A DNA stretch of 64,000 nucleotides. It comes from Moanibacter sp965226025 (lineage in GTDB: Bacteria > Verrucomicrobiota > Verrucomicrobiia > Opitutales > UBA2987). This document shows, in pieces, positions 36,592-44,818 of this stretch. Below the pieces are notes generated by a model. That model saw nothing but the letters and a program-made list of their open reading frames with translations, did no database searches and had not been told where the DNA came from. The translations under genes were made by a program, and so were the position numbers. Numbering within the stretch: position 1 is the first letter of the stretch; each line of letters begins with the position of its first letter. The stretch spans positions 930,001-994,000 of the forward strand of contig CBDDCD010000002.1 of NCBI GenBank assembly GCA_965226025.1, read 5' to 3'.

Positions 36592-37412
36592 GCCTCCCGT
36601 TTTCCCGCTAAACCGGACTCATGTAGAGGGACCACTTTCTCTCCGGAGCCGATTGCCTGATAGAGGAAGGCAGCTTTTTCATCGGTGAAGCCCTCGGTGG
36701 GACCGTCATAGACCACTCTCCCTTCGGAGAGCCCAATAATGCGGTCGGCGAACTTTCGGGCGAGAGAGGGCTGATGTAGATTGACAATCAGCGTGACGCC
36801 GCGCCTCTGCACGCACTCATTGAGCAGTTCGAGTGCATCTTCCGCCAATTCCGGATCCAGATTCGAGACCGGTTCGTCAGCCAAAATGATCTCAGCATCC
36901 TGCATGAGGGCCCGGGCGATGGCGGTTCGCTGCCGCTGGCCCCCGCTCAGAGTGTCGACTTTTCGTTCACTCAGTTGGCCGAGCTCGACTTCCCGCAGTA
37001 TAGACTCCGCTTTATCCAATTCCTCTTGGGGATACCAGGCGAAGATACTCTTCCAGGAGGATACTCGGCCGAGGCAACCGGTGAGGACATTGGCGATGAC
37101 ACTCATTCGAGGGACGAGGAAAAATTCCTGATCGATCATGGCGATGCGCCGGCCGGTTCCCAAATTGGAATCCTCCCCTGAAGCCGCAGGATCCGAATCC
37201 AGTACTCGAACCGATCCGGTCGATGGACCCGTTCTCCCTTTGATTAGACGCGCCAGGGTAGTCTTACCGGATCCACTCCGCCCCAGGACAAAAATCCGCT
37301 CTCCTCGATTGACTCGGAGGGATTCAATATCGAGAGCACAATGGTTTCCGAAGAGGACGTGTAAGTCCGAGATCTCGATCAAGGGAAGGAGTCGATTATT
37401 TGATGAATCCAT
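36588..37412 (-). CDS. PhnC-like ABC transporter ATPase
   Basis: 274 residues. Walker A is VLGRSGSGKTTLARLIKG, signature LSGGQRQRTAIARALMQD, Walker B EIILADEPVSNLDPELAED and H-loop LIVNLHQPSLARKFADRI. The DEPVSNLDP and VNLHQ wording is that of the PhnC group. It provides energy for the PhnE-like permease. It overlaps the PhnD-like gene by 17 bp and the permease gene by 4 bp, a tight operon. Confidence 0.87.
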   Translation of the reverse strand: MDSSNNRLLPLIEISDLHVLFGNHCALDIESLRVNRGERIFVLGRSGSGKTTLARLIKGRTGPSTGSVRVLDSDPAASGEDSNLGTGRRIAMIDQEFFLVPRMSVIANVLTGCLGRVSSWKSIFAWYPQEELDKAESILREVELGQLSERKVDTLSGGQRQRTAIARALMQDAEIILADEPVSNLDPELAEDALELLNECVQRRGVTLIVNLHQPSLARKFADRIIGLSEGRVVYDGPTEGFTDEKAAFLYQAIGSGEKVVPLHESGLAGKREA

Positions 37413-38271
37413 GAACTTTCGCTATCTCCGCAACTTCGGCGTAGTCTCTGTGGGTGACTTCGATGTATCCGTCTACGCCGTAGAGATAGCCGAGTAGGTG
37501 GTGATCCGGCCCCTCCTCATTCAACGCCAATAAGGCATTCTTGAGCTTGCCTGCAATCTTCCTATCAAGGCCTTTTCTGGCCACCAGGCAGTGGGAGGGA
37601 ATCGGTCTCGATTCGGCCAGCATAACGACCGAATCCCGTTCTTCCGGGTGCAGCAGCCGAAAGGCGAACTCACCGACCCCGGCGGCATCCACGAAGCGGT
37701 TGTAGACTGCCCGAATTGCCTGTTCGTCGCCACCCGCGAAATAGATCTTTCCGAAATACTCTTCGGGAACTTCCGCAACCAAGCCGGCTTGCCGAAATAT
37801 GTCCAGCGGGTACATGAATCCGGAGGATGAGATGGGATCGACAAAGGCGATGTTGCGACCACGGAGGTCCCCCAGTTCGTTGAAGCCGCTATCCTTGCGC
37901 ACAAAGATCCGAGATACGTAAGTTGACTTCCCATTGTAGATTTCGCCGAGGAGGGGAACCGCTCCAGCATGCTGATGGGCCATGATATATTGCAGCGGGC
38001 CCATGAACCCGACATCGGCGGTCGCATTTCGGAGGGCTTCCACCACCCCGGAGTAATCGGTGGCAACGAAATCTTTCACGGGGACTCCGATCTCCCGCTC
38101 CAAGTACTCGACAACCGGCTCCACCTCTTCGATGAGTTGATCGGGATTCTGGTAGGCGATGAATACAATTCTCAGTTCTTTGCCGGATTTTCCCGTTAGT
38201 GGGCTACCCCCAAACATAATGAGGGCAATGAGAATGGATTGGAGGAGACGTTTGGTCCGTATTTTGTTCAT
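37396..38271 (-). CDS. PhnD-like periplasmic solute-binding protein
   Basis: 291 residues with an N-terminal signal segment (LLQSILIALIMFGGSPLTG). The body RIVFIAYQNPDQLIEEVEPV, VPVKDFVATDYSGVVEALRN, ADVGFMGPLQYIMAHQHAGA and SGFMYPLDIFRQAGL is the PhnD (phosphate/phosphite/phosphonate) binding-protein family. By family it would bind a phosphorus oxyanion, but its position next to an MntR-type regulator, a di-haem cytochrome and a porin makes a metal-related or other solute possible. First gene of the transporter operon, 47 bp after the cytochrome gene. Confidence 0.82.
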   Translation of the reverse strand: MNKIRTKRLLQSILIALIMFGGSPLTGKSGKELRIVFIAYQNPDQLIEEVEPVVEYLEREIGVPVKDFVATDYSGVVEALRNATADVGFMGPLQYIMAHQHAGAVPLLGEIYNGKSTYVSRIFVRKDSGFNELGDLRGRNIAFVDPISSSGFMYPLDIFRQAGLVAEVPEEYFGKIYFAGGDEQAIRAVYNRFVDAAGVGEFAFRLLHPEERDSVVMLAESRPIPSHCLVARKGLDRKIAGKLKNALLALNEEGPDHHLLGYLYGVDGYIEVTHRDYAEVAEIAKVHGFIK

Positions 38272-38318
38272 GGTCAGTTTTTCCGGATGTCGGGTATGGT
38301 GAGTTTTCGAACAGCCTC

Positions 38319-40265
38319 CTAGTTAAGGTGTTCGGCATATTCGTCGTAGAGGGCGCGATACTCCGCTACAATCTCGTCGACTCGAACTCTATTCATCTCC
38401 TTATTCGCAGTTATGGCTTCTTCTATCAGTCCTGCCATCAGGTTGAGCACCCGCATGTAGCTCTGATCCTGCAAGTCCCACTTGTGGGCATGGATCTCCT
38501 GGGCGATCGTCTCGAAGGTGACGCCAATCAAACCGAATTTTCCGATCTGTTTTAAGTACTCGTAGGCAGATAGGAAGAATTTGAATTCCTCGAGTTCCGA
38601 TTCAAGAGTGTGGATCGTATCCTCGTAGGCTTCGATTCCGTCTCCCACTGTCTCCACATAAGCGGTCAGGTCCGCCACTTCCCCTTCAGAGAGATCGAGA
38701 CCAAAGTGTTCGTTGAACCATCCGTTTACAGAGCGAATATCCGGCTGGCTGCCATCGTGAAAATAGGGTGCGGTATGCTTGATCCCGAGGAGGGTGGGCG
38801 TATCCAGAGCACGATCCCTCGAATTATGGCCGCTGCCGGCAACGGTCCCAATGTCGTGACGCTGGTGGTCGACAAAATTGGCACTCGGGATGTGGCAGGT
38901 GGCGCAGCTTCGCCCCCCCAACTGCTCGAAGGTCCGGTTGAATATCACCCCTCCCCGTTTCGCTGCCGCAGGGGCATTGTCACTGAGGCCGCCGTCGGAT
39001 TCCAGATTGGGATTGGCGAGAAAATCGAACTCGAGCATGTAGGCGATGATGCCGTCCATCAGGACCGGCTCCGGTTCCGTCCCGTTGAACTCGTTGACGA
39101 TTACATTGCGGACGAACTCACGCAGTGAATCAAAGCGCCCGTTGCGTCCGTAGGGGGCGGTAAAGCGAATGCCTCGAAGGTCGGGAATGTCCAGAGGATC
39201 GAAGTGGCCGTTGTTGGCGTGGGGAGCAAAAAAACTGTTGGAAACGTCCATTCCCCCCGATTTCGTGGAAAGGCCTGGAATAAAGAATTTCGGATTCGTG
39301 ATGCTCTTGTTGTGGCAGGTGTTGCAGGAGATCAGGAGGGATCGCGCCGGTTCCCCAAAAATGTAAGGGCTGTCAAAACCCATGTCACCCAAGGCGATGA
39401 GGACTGTCTCACTCTCGTCCACTCCGCGTTCCGCCATGTTTAGTATTTGACGGGGGCGAGGGAGCTGCTTGTTGGCCTCGCTTCCCGGGGGCAGCTTCAC
39501 CGGCACATTGGCCGTATCGTCATAGGTGGGACTCGCCCAAGGCAAGGGAAGGAGCGAATCTGGATTCAGAGGGGTGTAATCCTCCACGTAGTTCTCTCTC
39601 ACGTATTCCTTTACCTTTTCTGCGGAAAGAGCAAATGCTTCAACATCCGCAGCCATTCCGGCCGTCCCAAGTAGGCCCGGCATGCCCAACGCGCTGGACA
39701 TCTCGAGCCAGGCCCGCCCGAGTCTTACAAAAGCTTCCCTGTCGGAAAATCTAACCTCGTGTTCAAAGCTAGCCCACAGTTGGCGGGCATGCTTTAGGGC
39801 TGCTGTCGCGCTATGATAGTCCTCAAGGCTCGCCTCCGTCCGATTGAGAGACTCGACGACGAGGAAGGCCAACCCTCCGGTGGTGGCGGAGAAGATCTCT
39901 TGCAATGCCTTCTTCCGTTCTCCCGGCGATGGGGCCTCCATTCCCCTCGCCTGCATCGCCCCTGCCACGTTCTCGCTCCGCCTCCTCACCTGCTCCCCCG
40001 TCTCCTCGCTCACAGCCCCCACTTCGTTTGCGATAACGGCTGTGTCCGCCCACACCAGCTCCCAAGGAACCGGATTGAGATTGAGGGTGAAGAGCAATCT
40101 CCGGTAACTCTCCACTGGAGGCAAAAACTCCTCCGCCGGAACAATGTGGGATGGCGCCCGGCTCGCCATTAGAAGAAATCCCAGGACGGTCGCCAAAGGA
40201 ATCGTTCGTGTGATCTCTCGCACTCCTCCTCCTCCTCCTCTTCTCTCTCTTTTCAATTTCCTCAT
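38319..40265 (-). CDS. Di-haem cytochrome c peroxidase-like protein
   Basis: 648 residues. Two CxxCH haem sites are visible: SCNTCHNKS near residue 330 and SCATCHIPSANFVDHQRH near residue 460. NTPTLLGIKHTAPYFHDGS-like text is typical of the MauG/CcpA peroxidase fold. A long N-terminal domain without haem precedes it. The first residues are odd (five Gly from a GGA run). A GTG at 40223 just after the GGAGGAGGAGGA run gives a clean signal peptide VREITRTIPLATVLGFLLMA and may be the real start. The TAG stop at 38319-38321 is part of a degenerate GGAGGCTGT element. The promoter holds an 18-bp motif shared with the mntR promoter. Confidence 0.75.
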   Translation of the reverse strand: MRKLKRERRGGGGGVREITRTIPLATVLGFLLMASRAPSHIVPAEEFLPPVESYRRLLFTLNLNPVPWELVWADTAVIANEVGAVSEETGEQVRRRSENVAGAMQARGMEAPSPGERKKALQEIFSATTGGLAFLVVESLNRTEASLEDYHSATAALKHARQLWASFEHEVRFSDREAFVRLGRAWLEMSSALGMPGLLGTAGMAADVEAFALSAEKVKEYVRENYVEDYTPLNPDSLLPLPWASPTYDDTANVPVKLPPGSEANKQLPRPRQILNMAERGVDESETVLIALGDMGFDSPYIFGEPARSLLISCNTCHNKSITNPKFFIPGLSTKSGGMDVSNSFFAPHANNGHFDPLDIPDLRGIRFTAPYGRNGRFDSLREFVRNVIVNEFNGTEPEPVLMDGIIAYMLEFDFLANPNLESDGGLSDNAPAAAKRGGVIFNRTFEQLGGRSCATCHIPSANFVDHQRHDIGTVAGSGHNSRDRALDTPTLLGIKHTAPYFHDGSQPDIRSVNGWFNEHFGLDLSEGEVADLTAYVETVGDGIEAYEDTIHTLESELEEFKFFLSAYEYLKQIGKFGLIGVTFETIAQEIHAHKWDLQDQSYMRVLNLMAGLIEEAITANKEMNRVRVDEIVAEYRALYDEYAEHLN

Positions 40266-40287
40266 TCTTACCCAATGGTTTTATCCT

Positions 40288-40318
40288 TAGCCTATATTTG
40301 AAAGTTTAGTATAGGCTA
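40288..40318. promoter_or_regulatory. Candidate MntR operator upstream of the cytochrome gene
   Basis: Perfect 9-bp inverted repeat TAGCCTATA (40288-40296) and TATAGGCTA (40310-40318). On the minus strand 40318-40301 reads TAGCCTATACTAAACTTT, matching the motif upstream of mntR at 14 of 18 positions. The position 36 bp or more upstream of the start fits a repressor site. Confidence 0.55.
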
Positions 40319-40389
40319 CAACAGGATTGCTTTTACTCGAACTGTCCGATTCTGGTCAAGGCAAAAAAGACTGATTTTCCTCCGGAAAG

Positions 40390-40827
40390 CTAACTGCGCG
40401 TTTGGAGAAATCTCCTCATTGCCGCCAAGGTGGCGGTGGAAGCATGATGTTCAATACCCTCGGCATCCATGACCGCGGTTTTCTTAGGGACGCCGAGTTC
40501 GAGGAGGAAGCTGGTTACAATGTGGTGCCTTTCGCGGCTCCTGTTGGCCAATTTTCTTCCCTTATTGGTGAGGAATATGGAACGGTAGGGCTGGGAGTTA
40601 ACCAGCCCCGCATCTTTCAATCGACCGACCGTTTTCGACACCGTGACGTGCGAGACGCCCAATCTCTTGGCCACATCAACGGCACGAGCCTCCCCCTTCT
40701 GTTTGATCAGATCGTCAATCAGTTCGACGTAGTCTTCCGCCAGTTCGCGCTGGTTGCGGCTCCGCGAGTTCGCGTATGCGTTTGAGAGGGGCGAAAGACG
40801 GGATCTTTCGGCGATAAACTTCCTCAT
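40390..40827 (-). CDS. mntR: MntR-type manganese-responsive regulator
   Basis: 145 residues from MRKFIAERSRLSPLS; a longer start at 40896 was rejected. DtxR/MntR family: AEDYVELIDDLIKQKGEARA starts the winged helix, VAKRLGVSHVTVSKTVGRL is the recognition helix, and RERHHIVTSFLLELGVPKKTA and MDAEGIEHHAS supply the His/Glu metal ligands. The family represses transport genes when Mn(II) is bound. Its own promoter has TTGATT, 18 bp, TAATAT (40920-40925 and 40896-40901) overlapped by the candidate operator, so it is probably autoregulated. It reads toward the cytochrome-PhnDCE-porin genes. Confidence 0.85.
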   Translation of the reverse strand: MRKFIAERSRLSPLSNAYANSRSRNQRELAEDYVELIDDLIKQKGEARAVDVAKRLGVSHVTVSKTVGRLKDAGLVNSQPYRSIFLTNKGRKLANRSRERHHIVTSFLLELGVPKKTAVMDAEGIEHHASTATLAAMRRFLQTRS

Positions 40828-41280
40828 CGAGCTCTGTTTTTGTTCGAGATTGCGGCGATAAGCCTTGCCTCGACAATATTGCGGATCTGGGTACAATATT
40901 AGTAATGACTAAAATGTTTAATCAAGGCTAAATCGTCGCGAATGTCGACGGAAGTCCAAAGAGTGTAGAGAGAAGGAAGGAGGAAGGTCTTAACTTCGAT
41001 GTTCGACGTTGGATGTTCAAAGTTCGACCCATAACCGACATTTTCGACATTAGATAACGACTAAGAGGCAAGATGGGAGAGGGGAAGGCCCTTGATCTAA
41101 TATCGTGGATCTTGATCGTGATCTAAGGTCGAAAAGTGGGAGAATCGACTGGAGAGCACGATTAAGATTCACGACGGGAGAATGGAAGTCCCACGATCGA
41201 AGGTGGTGATCTCAATCGTGATCTATGGTCGCTCTCTGTGGGTGCGCCGTGTTGCGTATTTCGAGACCTTTCGAGTCCGG
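40828..41280. other. Gene-free stretch with a direct repeat
   Basis: Holds the mntR promoter near 40896-40930. ATCGTGATCTA-GGTCG occurs twice, near 41114 and 41215, about 100 bp apart. No gene or stable hairpin was recognised in the rest. Confidence 0.4.
40913..40930 (-). promoter_or_regulatory. Candidate MntR operator at the mntR promoter
   Basis: The minus strand reads TAGCCTTGATTAAACATT, overlapping the proposed -35 element TTGATT. It matches the motif upstream of the cytochrome gene at 14 of 18 positions. The placement over the promoter fits autorepression. Confidence 0.5.
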
Positions 41281-41652
41281 CTACTGAATCGCCCAGATGC
41301 TGGACTCGCGGGTGGCGTCGACCAGCTTTTGGGTGGTTCGATCAAGACGGCTGGCCAGGGTCTGGATGATCTTCAAACCGACTTCGGGATTGTCGCGCAG
41401 GAGAGTGAGCATGTCTCCCCCAGGGATATGAATGATCCTCGATGTATTCTTTGATTTGACGGTGCAGGTTCGAGGCTTTCCCAGGATGTCACCCATCTCG
41501 CCGAAAATGGTTCCAGGATACATGAGGACACTGAGGAGCATCTCGTCGCGGTATACCTCAAGGGTGCCCGACTCCAGAATGTAGAATCCGTGACCGCTTA
41601 TACCCTGTTCGATGATAGTGTGGCCGGGTCCGAACTCGAGATGTTCTTCCAT
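41281..41652 (-). CDS. Cyclic-nucleotide-binding domain protein
   Basis: 123 residues, almost wholly one cNMP-binding (Crp-like) beta-roll. HTIIEQGISGHGFYILESGT and YPGTIFGEMGDILGKPRTCT hold the usual Gly and Glu positions of the phosphate-binding cassette. A helix (LTLLRDNPEVGLKIIQTLAS) follows. There is no helix-turn-helix, so it is not a transcription factor on its own; it could be a sensor subunit. Whether it binds cAMP or cGMP cannot be told. Confidence 0.8.
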   Translation of the reverse strand: MEEHLEFGPGHTIIEQGISGHGFYILESGTLEVYRDEMLLSVLMYPGTIFGEMGDILGKPRTCTVKSKNTSRIIHIPGGDMLTLLRDNPEVGLKIIQTLASRLDRTTQKLVDATRESSIWAIQ

Positions 41653-41929
41653 GCTTCTTTCGAATGCAGCGGCATCATTCCTGGATTATTGAATGTCCGC
41701 CAGAACGCAGAGAAGACAGGCAACCATCCCCAACGCCCAGCCACTCTTTGTCCTCTTTCGGGGTAATACTAACTCGATATGTAGTGTGGGTCATTCGCAA
41801 TAGCAAGTCGAATCCTCCAGCTTCTGTATCCTAACCCATTAATTTACAATTCTTTAAACGATTTTCAGGAATCTGTTGAACGAGTTCTGGGACCGTCCGA
41901 CGGGCACCCACCCTCTAAGTACTAGGCCT

Positions 41930-43423
41930 CTAGGCAGTGTGTGAAATGTGCGGGTTAAGAAAATGAAAGAGCTCCGATGCCAGTTTGGGACCGATGCCGT
42001 CCACCTTCTGAAGATCTTCGGCCCCGGCTCGTTTTAGAGCTTCGATGGTCCCGAAATGGATCAGGATCGCTTTTCGGCGGACAGGTCCGATACCGGTGAA
42101 GTCGTCAAGGATCGTCTCCTTGAGCCTGCGAGACCTCAATTCGGCATTGAATGTGTTGGCGAACCGATGTGCTTCGTCGCGGATTCTCTGAAGGAGGAGG
42201 CGGGCCTCGTTGCTCGGGGGAAGATTGAGCGGCGGGCGCTCATCGAGGAAGAAAATGGTCTCTTCTCTTTTGGCCAGGGCGATAAGATCGGGCGGTTCGA
42301 GACCGAGCGCGAGAAAGGCTCTGAGGGCGGAGCTGAGCTGCCCGACTCCACCGTCGATCACAATGAGCTCGGGAAACGTCTTCTTTCCCTTGTGCAATCG
42401 CAGATAGCGACGGGAGACTACCTCTCCCATGGCGCGATAGTCGTCATTGCCGACAAAGCTCTTGATCTTGTAGCGACGGTAGTTGCTCTTGTCCGGTCGG
42501 CCGTCACGAAAACGAACCATGGAAGCGACGACATAAGTTCCTGAAATGTGGCTGATGTCAAAACACTCGATTCGCCGAGGCGCCTGTTTCAGGTTCAAGA
42601 CAGATGCCAGCTTCTCCAGCGCTTCCGAACCATAGGCCTGCGGGTAAACTTTGGGTTCACGGATGAACTTTCTTGTTCGGATTATGGTTCGCTCAAGGGC
42701 GAATACGATGTCGCGGAGCTCGGCCGCCCTTTCAAATTCTCTCTCTTCCGCGGCGGTGCTCATCTCTTGCTTGAGCTCCGCCAGCCACTCACGCGACTTG
42801 CCTTCGAGAAATACGCAGGCCTTGCCCACCCGCTCACGATACTCCTCACGGGAAACGACATTGGAGTGGCCGTAAATCTCGGAACGGGCGTCGTCGTAAA
42901 GAGTCCAAGTGCCGTCAGACCTCTTCTCGGGCCTCCCGTCTCCCAGCAAAATACCGAATCGGCGGCGCATTTCAGCAAGAGTTTTTCGCAGCAGTCGGGA
43001 ATGGGCAAAGGGCCCGAAATAGACTGAATTGGCGTCTTTGCGAATGCGGGTAAGTCGGAAGCGCGGCAGCTCGTTTTCCGTGTCAACACGGACCTGGAGA
43101 AAACGTTTGTCGTCCGTGAAGTCGGTATTGTAGCGGGGCTTCCATTCCTTTATCAGTCTCCCCTCGAGAAGTAGAGCTTCGGCCTCGGAACGGACTTCGA
43201 TGTGTTCGAAGGTTGCAACCAGTTTAATCATCGCCGCCACTTTGGGCTGCTCATTGAGAAACCTCCGGGAGGGTTGAAAATAAGTCGAGACACGTTTCTT
43301 GAGGTCTTTCGCCTTGCCGACGTAGAGCACGGTGCCAAACCGATCTTTCATCAGATAGACACCGGGGCGGTGAGGTAGCTCTCGCAGCCTCTCTTTGATT
43401 TTATTTGCTTGAAGGGCTGGCAT
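41930..43423 (-). CDS. uvrC: UvrABC excinuclease subunit C
   Basis: 497 residues, about 100 shorter than the E. coli protein. GIY-YIG nuclease domain: HRPGVYLMKDRFGTVLYVGK and LKKRVSTYF. A UVR-like segment (EREFERAAELRDIVFALERT) comes next. The RNase-H-like C-terminal nuclease has IECFDISHISGTYVVASMV and YRRYKIKSFVGNDDYRAM. A helix-hairpin-helix ends the chain (DDFTGIGPVRRKAILIHFGT). It makes the dual incisions in nucleotide excision repair. The TAG stop at 41930-41932 is followed on the minus strand by a degenerate GTCGGAC element. It is divergent from cinA. Confidence 0.93.
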   Translation of the reverse strand: MPALQANKIKERLRELPHRPGVYLMKDRFGTVLYVGKAKDLKKRVSTYFQPSRRFLNEQPKVAAMIKLVATFEHIEVRSEAEALLLEGRLIKEWKPRYNTDFTDDKRFLQVRVDTENELPRFRLTRIRKDANSVYFGPFAHSRLLRKTLAEMRRRFGILLGDGRPEKRSDGTWTLYDDARSEIYGHSNVVSREEYRERVGKACVFLEGKSREWLAELKQEMSTAAEEREFERAAELRDIVFALERTIIRTRKFIREPKVYPQAYGSEALEKLASVLNLKQAPRRIECFDISHISGTYVVASMVRFRDGRPDKSNYRRYKIKSFVGNDDYRAMGEVVSRRYLRLHKGKKTFPELIVIDGGVGQLSSALRAFLALGLEPPDLIALAKREETIFFLDERPPLNLPPSNEARLLLQRIRDEAHRFANTFNAELRSRRLKETILDDFTGIGPVRRKAILIHFGTIEALKRAGAEDLQKVDGIGPKLASELFHFLNPHISHTA

Positions 43424-43487
43424 TCGTCGGCAACTGAGTTTATCTCTAGAGAATACTCTTCCATCTTACAAGATCACTGAACTTGGC

Positions 43488-43515
43488 GCTGGTGTTCGTA
43501 ATTTCGAACATCAGC
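43488..43515. repeat. Short GTGTTCG hairpin upstream of cinA
   Basis: GCTGGTGTTCG (43488-43498) pairs with CGAACATCAGC (43505-43515) around TAATTT; ACTTAG follows. The same arms, on a larger scale, bound the 272-bp element before purB, and there too the right arm ends in CACTTAG. The hairpin ends 16 bp before the cinA ATG. Confidence 0.5.
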
Positions 43516-43531
43516 ACTTAGCCTCACGAAG

Positions 43532-44818
43532 ATGATTGAGAACGCCCGTATTGAATTGATAACGCTAGGTGACGAACTCCTGCTTGGCATTCGCCAGAAT
43601 ACTCACCTCGCCTATTTGGGGCAGCAATTGGCGCAACACGGCTTGACGATTCGGCGTAATATGGTCATCCGCGACCGGGAGGAGGAGATCGAGCGTTTCT
43701 TTTCCCAAGCCTGGGAGTCATCCGACATTGTCCTGGCGACTGGTAGATTAAGGCCAACGGTGGACGATCTGACCCGAGAAACGATTGCCAAGGCGCTCGG
43801 CTTGGGCCTCAGACACGAACTTTCGGTGGAGGGTGCGATCCGCGAGCGTTACGCGCGAATGAAACGCACCGTATCGGAGAATAATCTGCGACAAGCGAAG
43901 ATCCTAGAGGGAGCGGAGGTGCTGCCGAACCGCTTCGGAACCGCGCCTGGGATGTGGTTGAAGAAGGATGGAAAGCATCTGGTGATGCTTCCTGGACCTC
44001 CCTTCGAACTCTATCCCATGTTTGAGAGTCAGGTGCTCCCGAAGTTGAGAGAGGAAGGGATCATTGGGGGGGAAGACTCCTACCTGCAGGTGCGGACCTG
44101 CGGGGTAGGGGAGTCCCACCTGGAAACCGTCCTGTCTCCTGTATTCGAGCCCTTCGGGAGGAGGCTCGAAGTGGCCTACTGGGCCCACGACGGTCTTGTC
44201 GATGTCCGGCTCCGCTCCCGAAGGAGTGGGGTCTTGGACTGGGAAAAGATCAGAGAGATTGGAGAATCCTGTAGGTTCGTTTTGAAGGAAGATTTCGTTG
44301 GGTTTGGGGAGTGTGGAGTTGCTCAGATGGTGCTGAGTCAATTGAGAGCCTTGGGAAAGACACTGGCCATCGCCGAGTCCTGTACCGGGGGACTCTTGGC
44401 CAATGCCTTTACCGAGATTCCGGGCGCCGCGAAAGTGTTTGCTGGAGGAGTCGTCTGCTATACCAATGATTCCAAGGTTCAGATGCTCGATGTGCCCGAA
44501 GCCCTCCTGCAACAGCATGGCGCGGTGAGCGCGGAATGCTCGATAGCGTTGGCGGTGGGAGCGGCCGAGAAATTTTCCGCCGACTACGCCTTGAGCGTGA
44601 CCGGATTCGTCGGCCCCGGCGGCGGCACCGAGGAAGATCCGGTAGGGACGATTTTTCTCGGCTATCACTCACCGGTCGGAGTTTGGTCGCGGAAACTCGT
44701 GTATCCCGGCAACAGATTAGCGGTAAAGTCGCGAGCGGTGAGCGGCGCCCTCGACTGGATGCGGCGGAAACTCAGCAAATACGAAGTCGAGGACGTTCTC
44801 GAAAGCATGCAAACGTGA
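43532..44818 (+). CDS. cinA: CinA family protein (NMN amidohydrolase)
   Basis: 428 residues. The N-terminal MoaB-like domain (ELITLGDELLLGIRQNTH..) is followed by the C-terminal PncC domain that deamidates NMN: IAESCTGGLLANAFTEIPGA, GGVVCYTNDSKVQMLDVPEA and SVTGFVGPGGGTEEDPVGTI. The near-invariant TGGLGPTxDD loop of the N-terminal domain reads TGRLRPTVDD here; both changes are Gly to Arg through AGA and AGG codons. The C-terminal active-site Ser/Lys regions appear intact. The stop TGA overlaps the holA GTG start (GTGA). Confidence 0.88.
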   Translation: MIENARIELITLGDELLLGIRQNTHLAYLGQQLAQHGLTIRRNMVIRDREEEIERFFSQAWESSDIVLATGRLRPTVDDLTRETIAKALGLGLRHELSVEGAIRERYARMKRTVSENNLRQAKILEGAEVLPNRFGTAPGMWLKKDGKHLVMLPGPPFELYPMFESQVLPKLREEGIIGGEDSYLQVRTCGVGESHLETVLSPVFEPFGRRLEVAYWAHDGLVDVRLRSRRSGVLDWEKIREIGESCRFVLKEDFVGFGECGVAQMVLSQLRALGKTLAIAESCTGGLLANAFTEIPGAAKVFAGGVVCYTNDSKVQMLDVPEALLQQHGAVSAECSIALAVGAAEKFSADYALSVTGFVGPGGGTEEDPVGTIFLGYHSPVGVWSRKLVYPGNRLAVKSRAVSGALDWMRRKLSKYEVEDVLESMQT

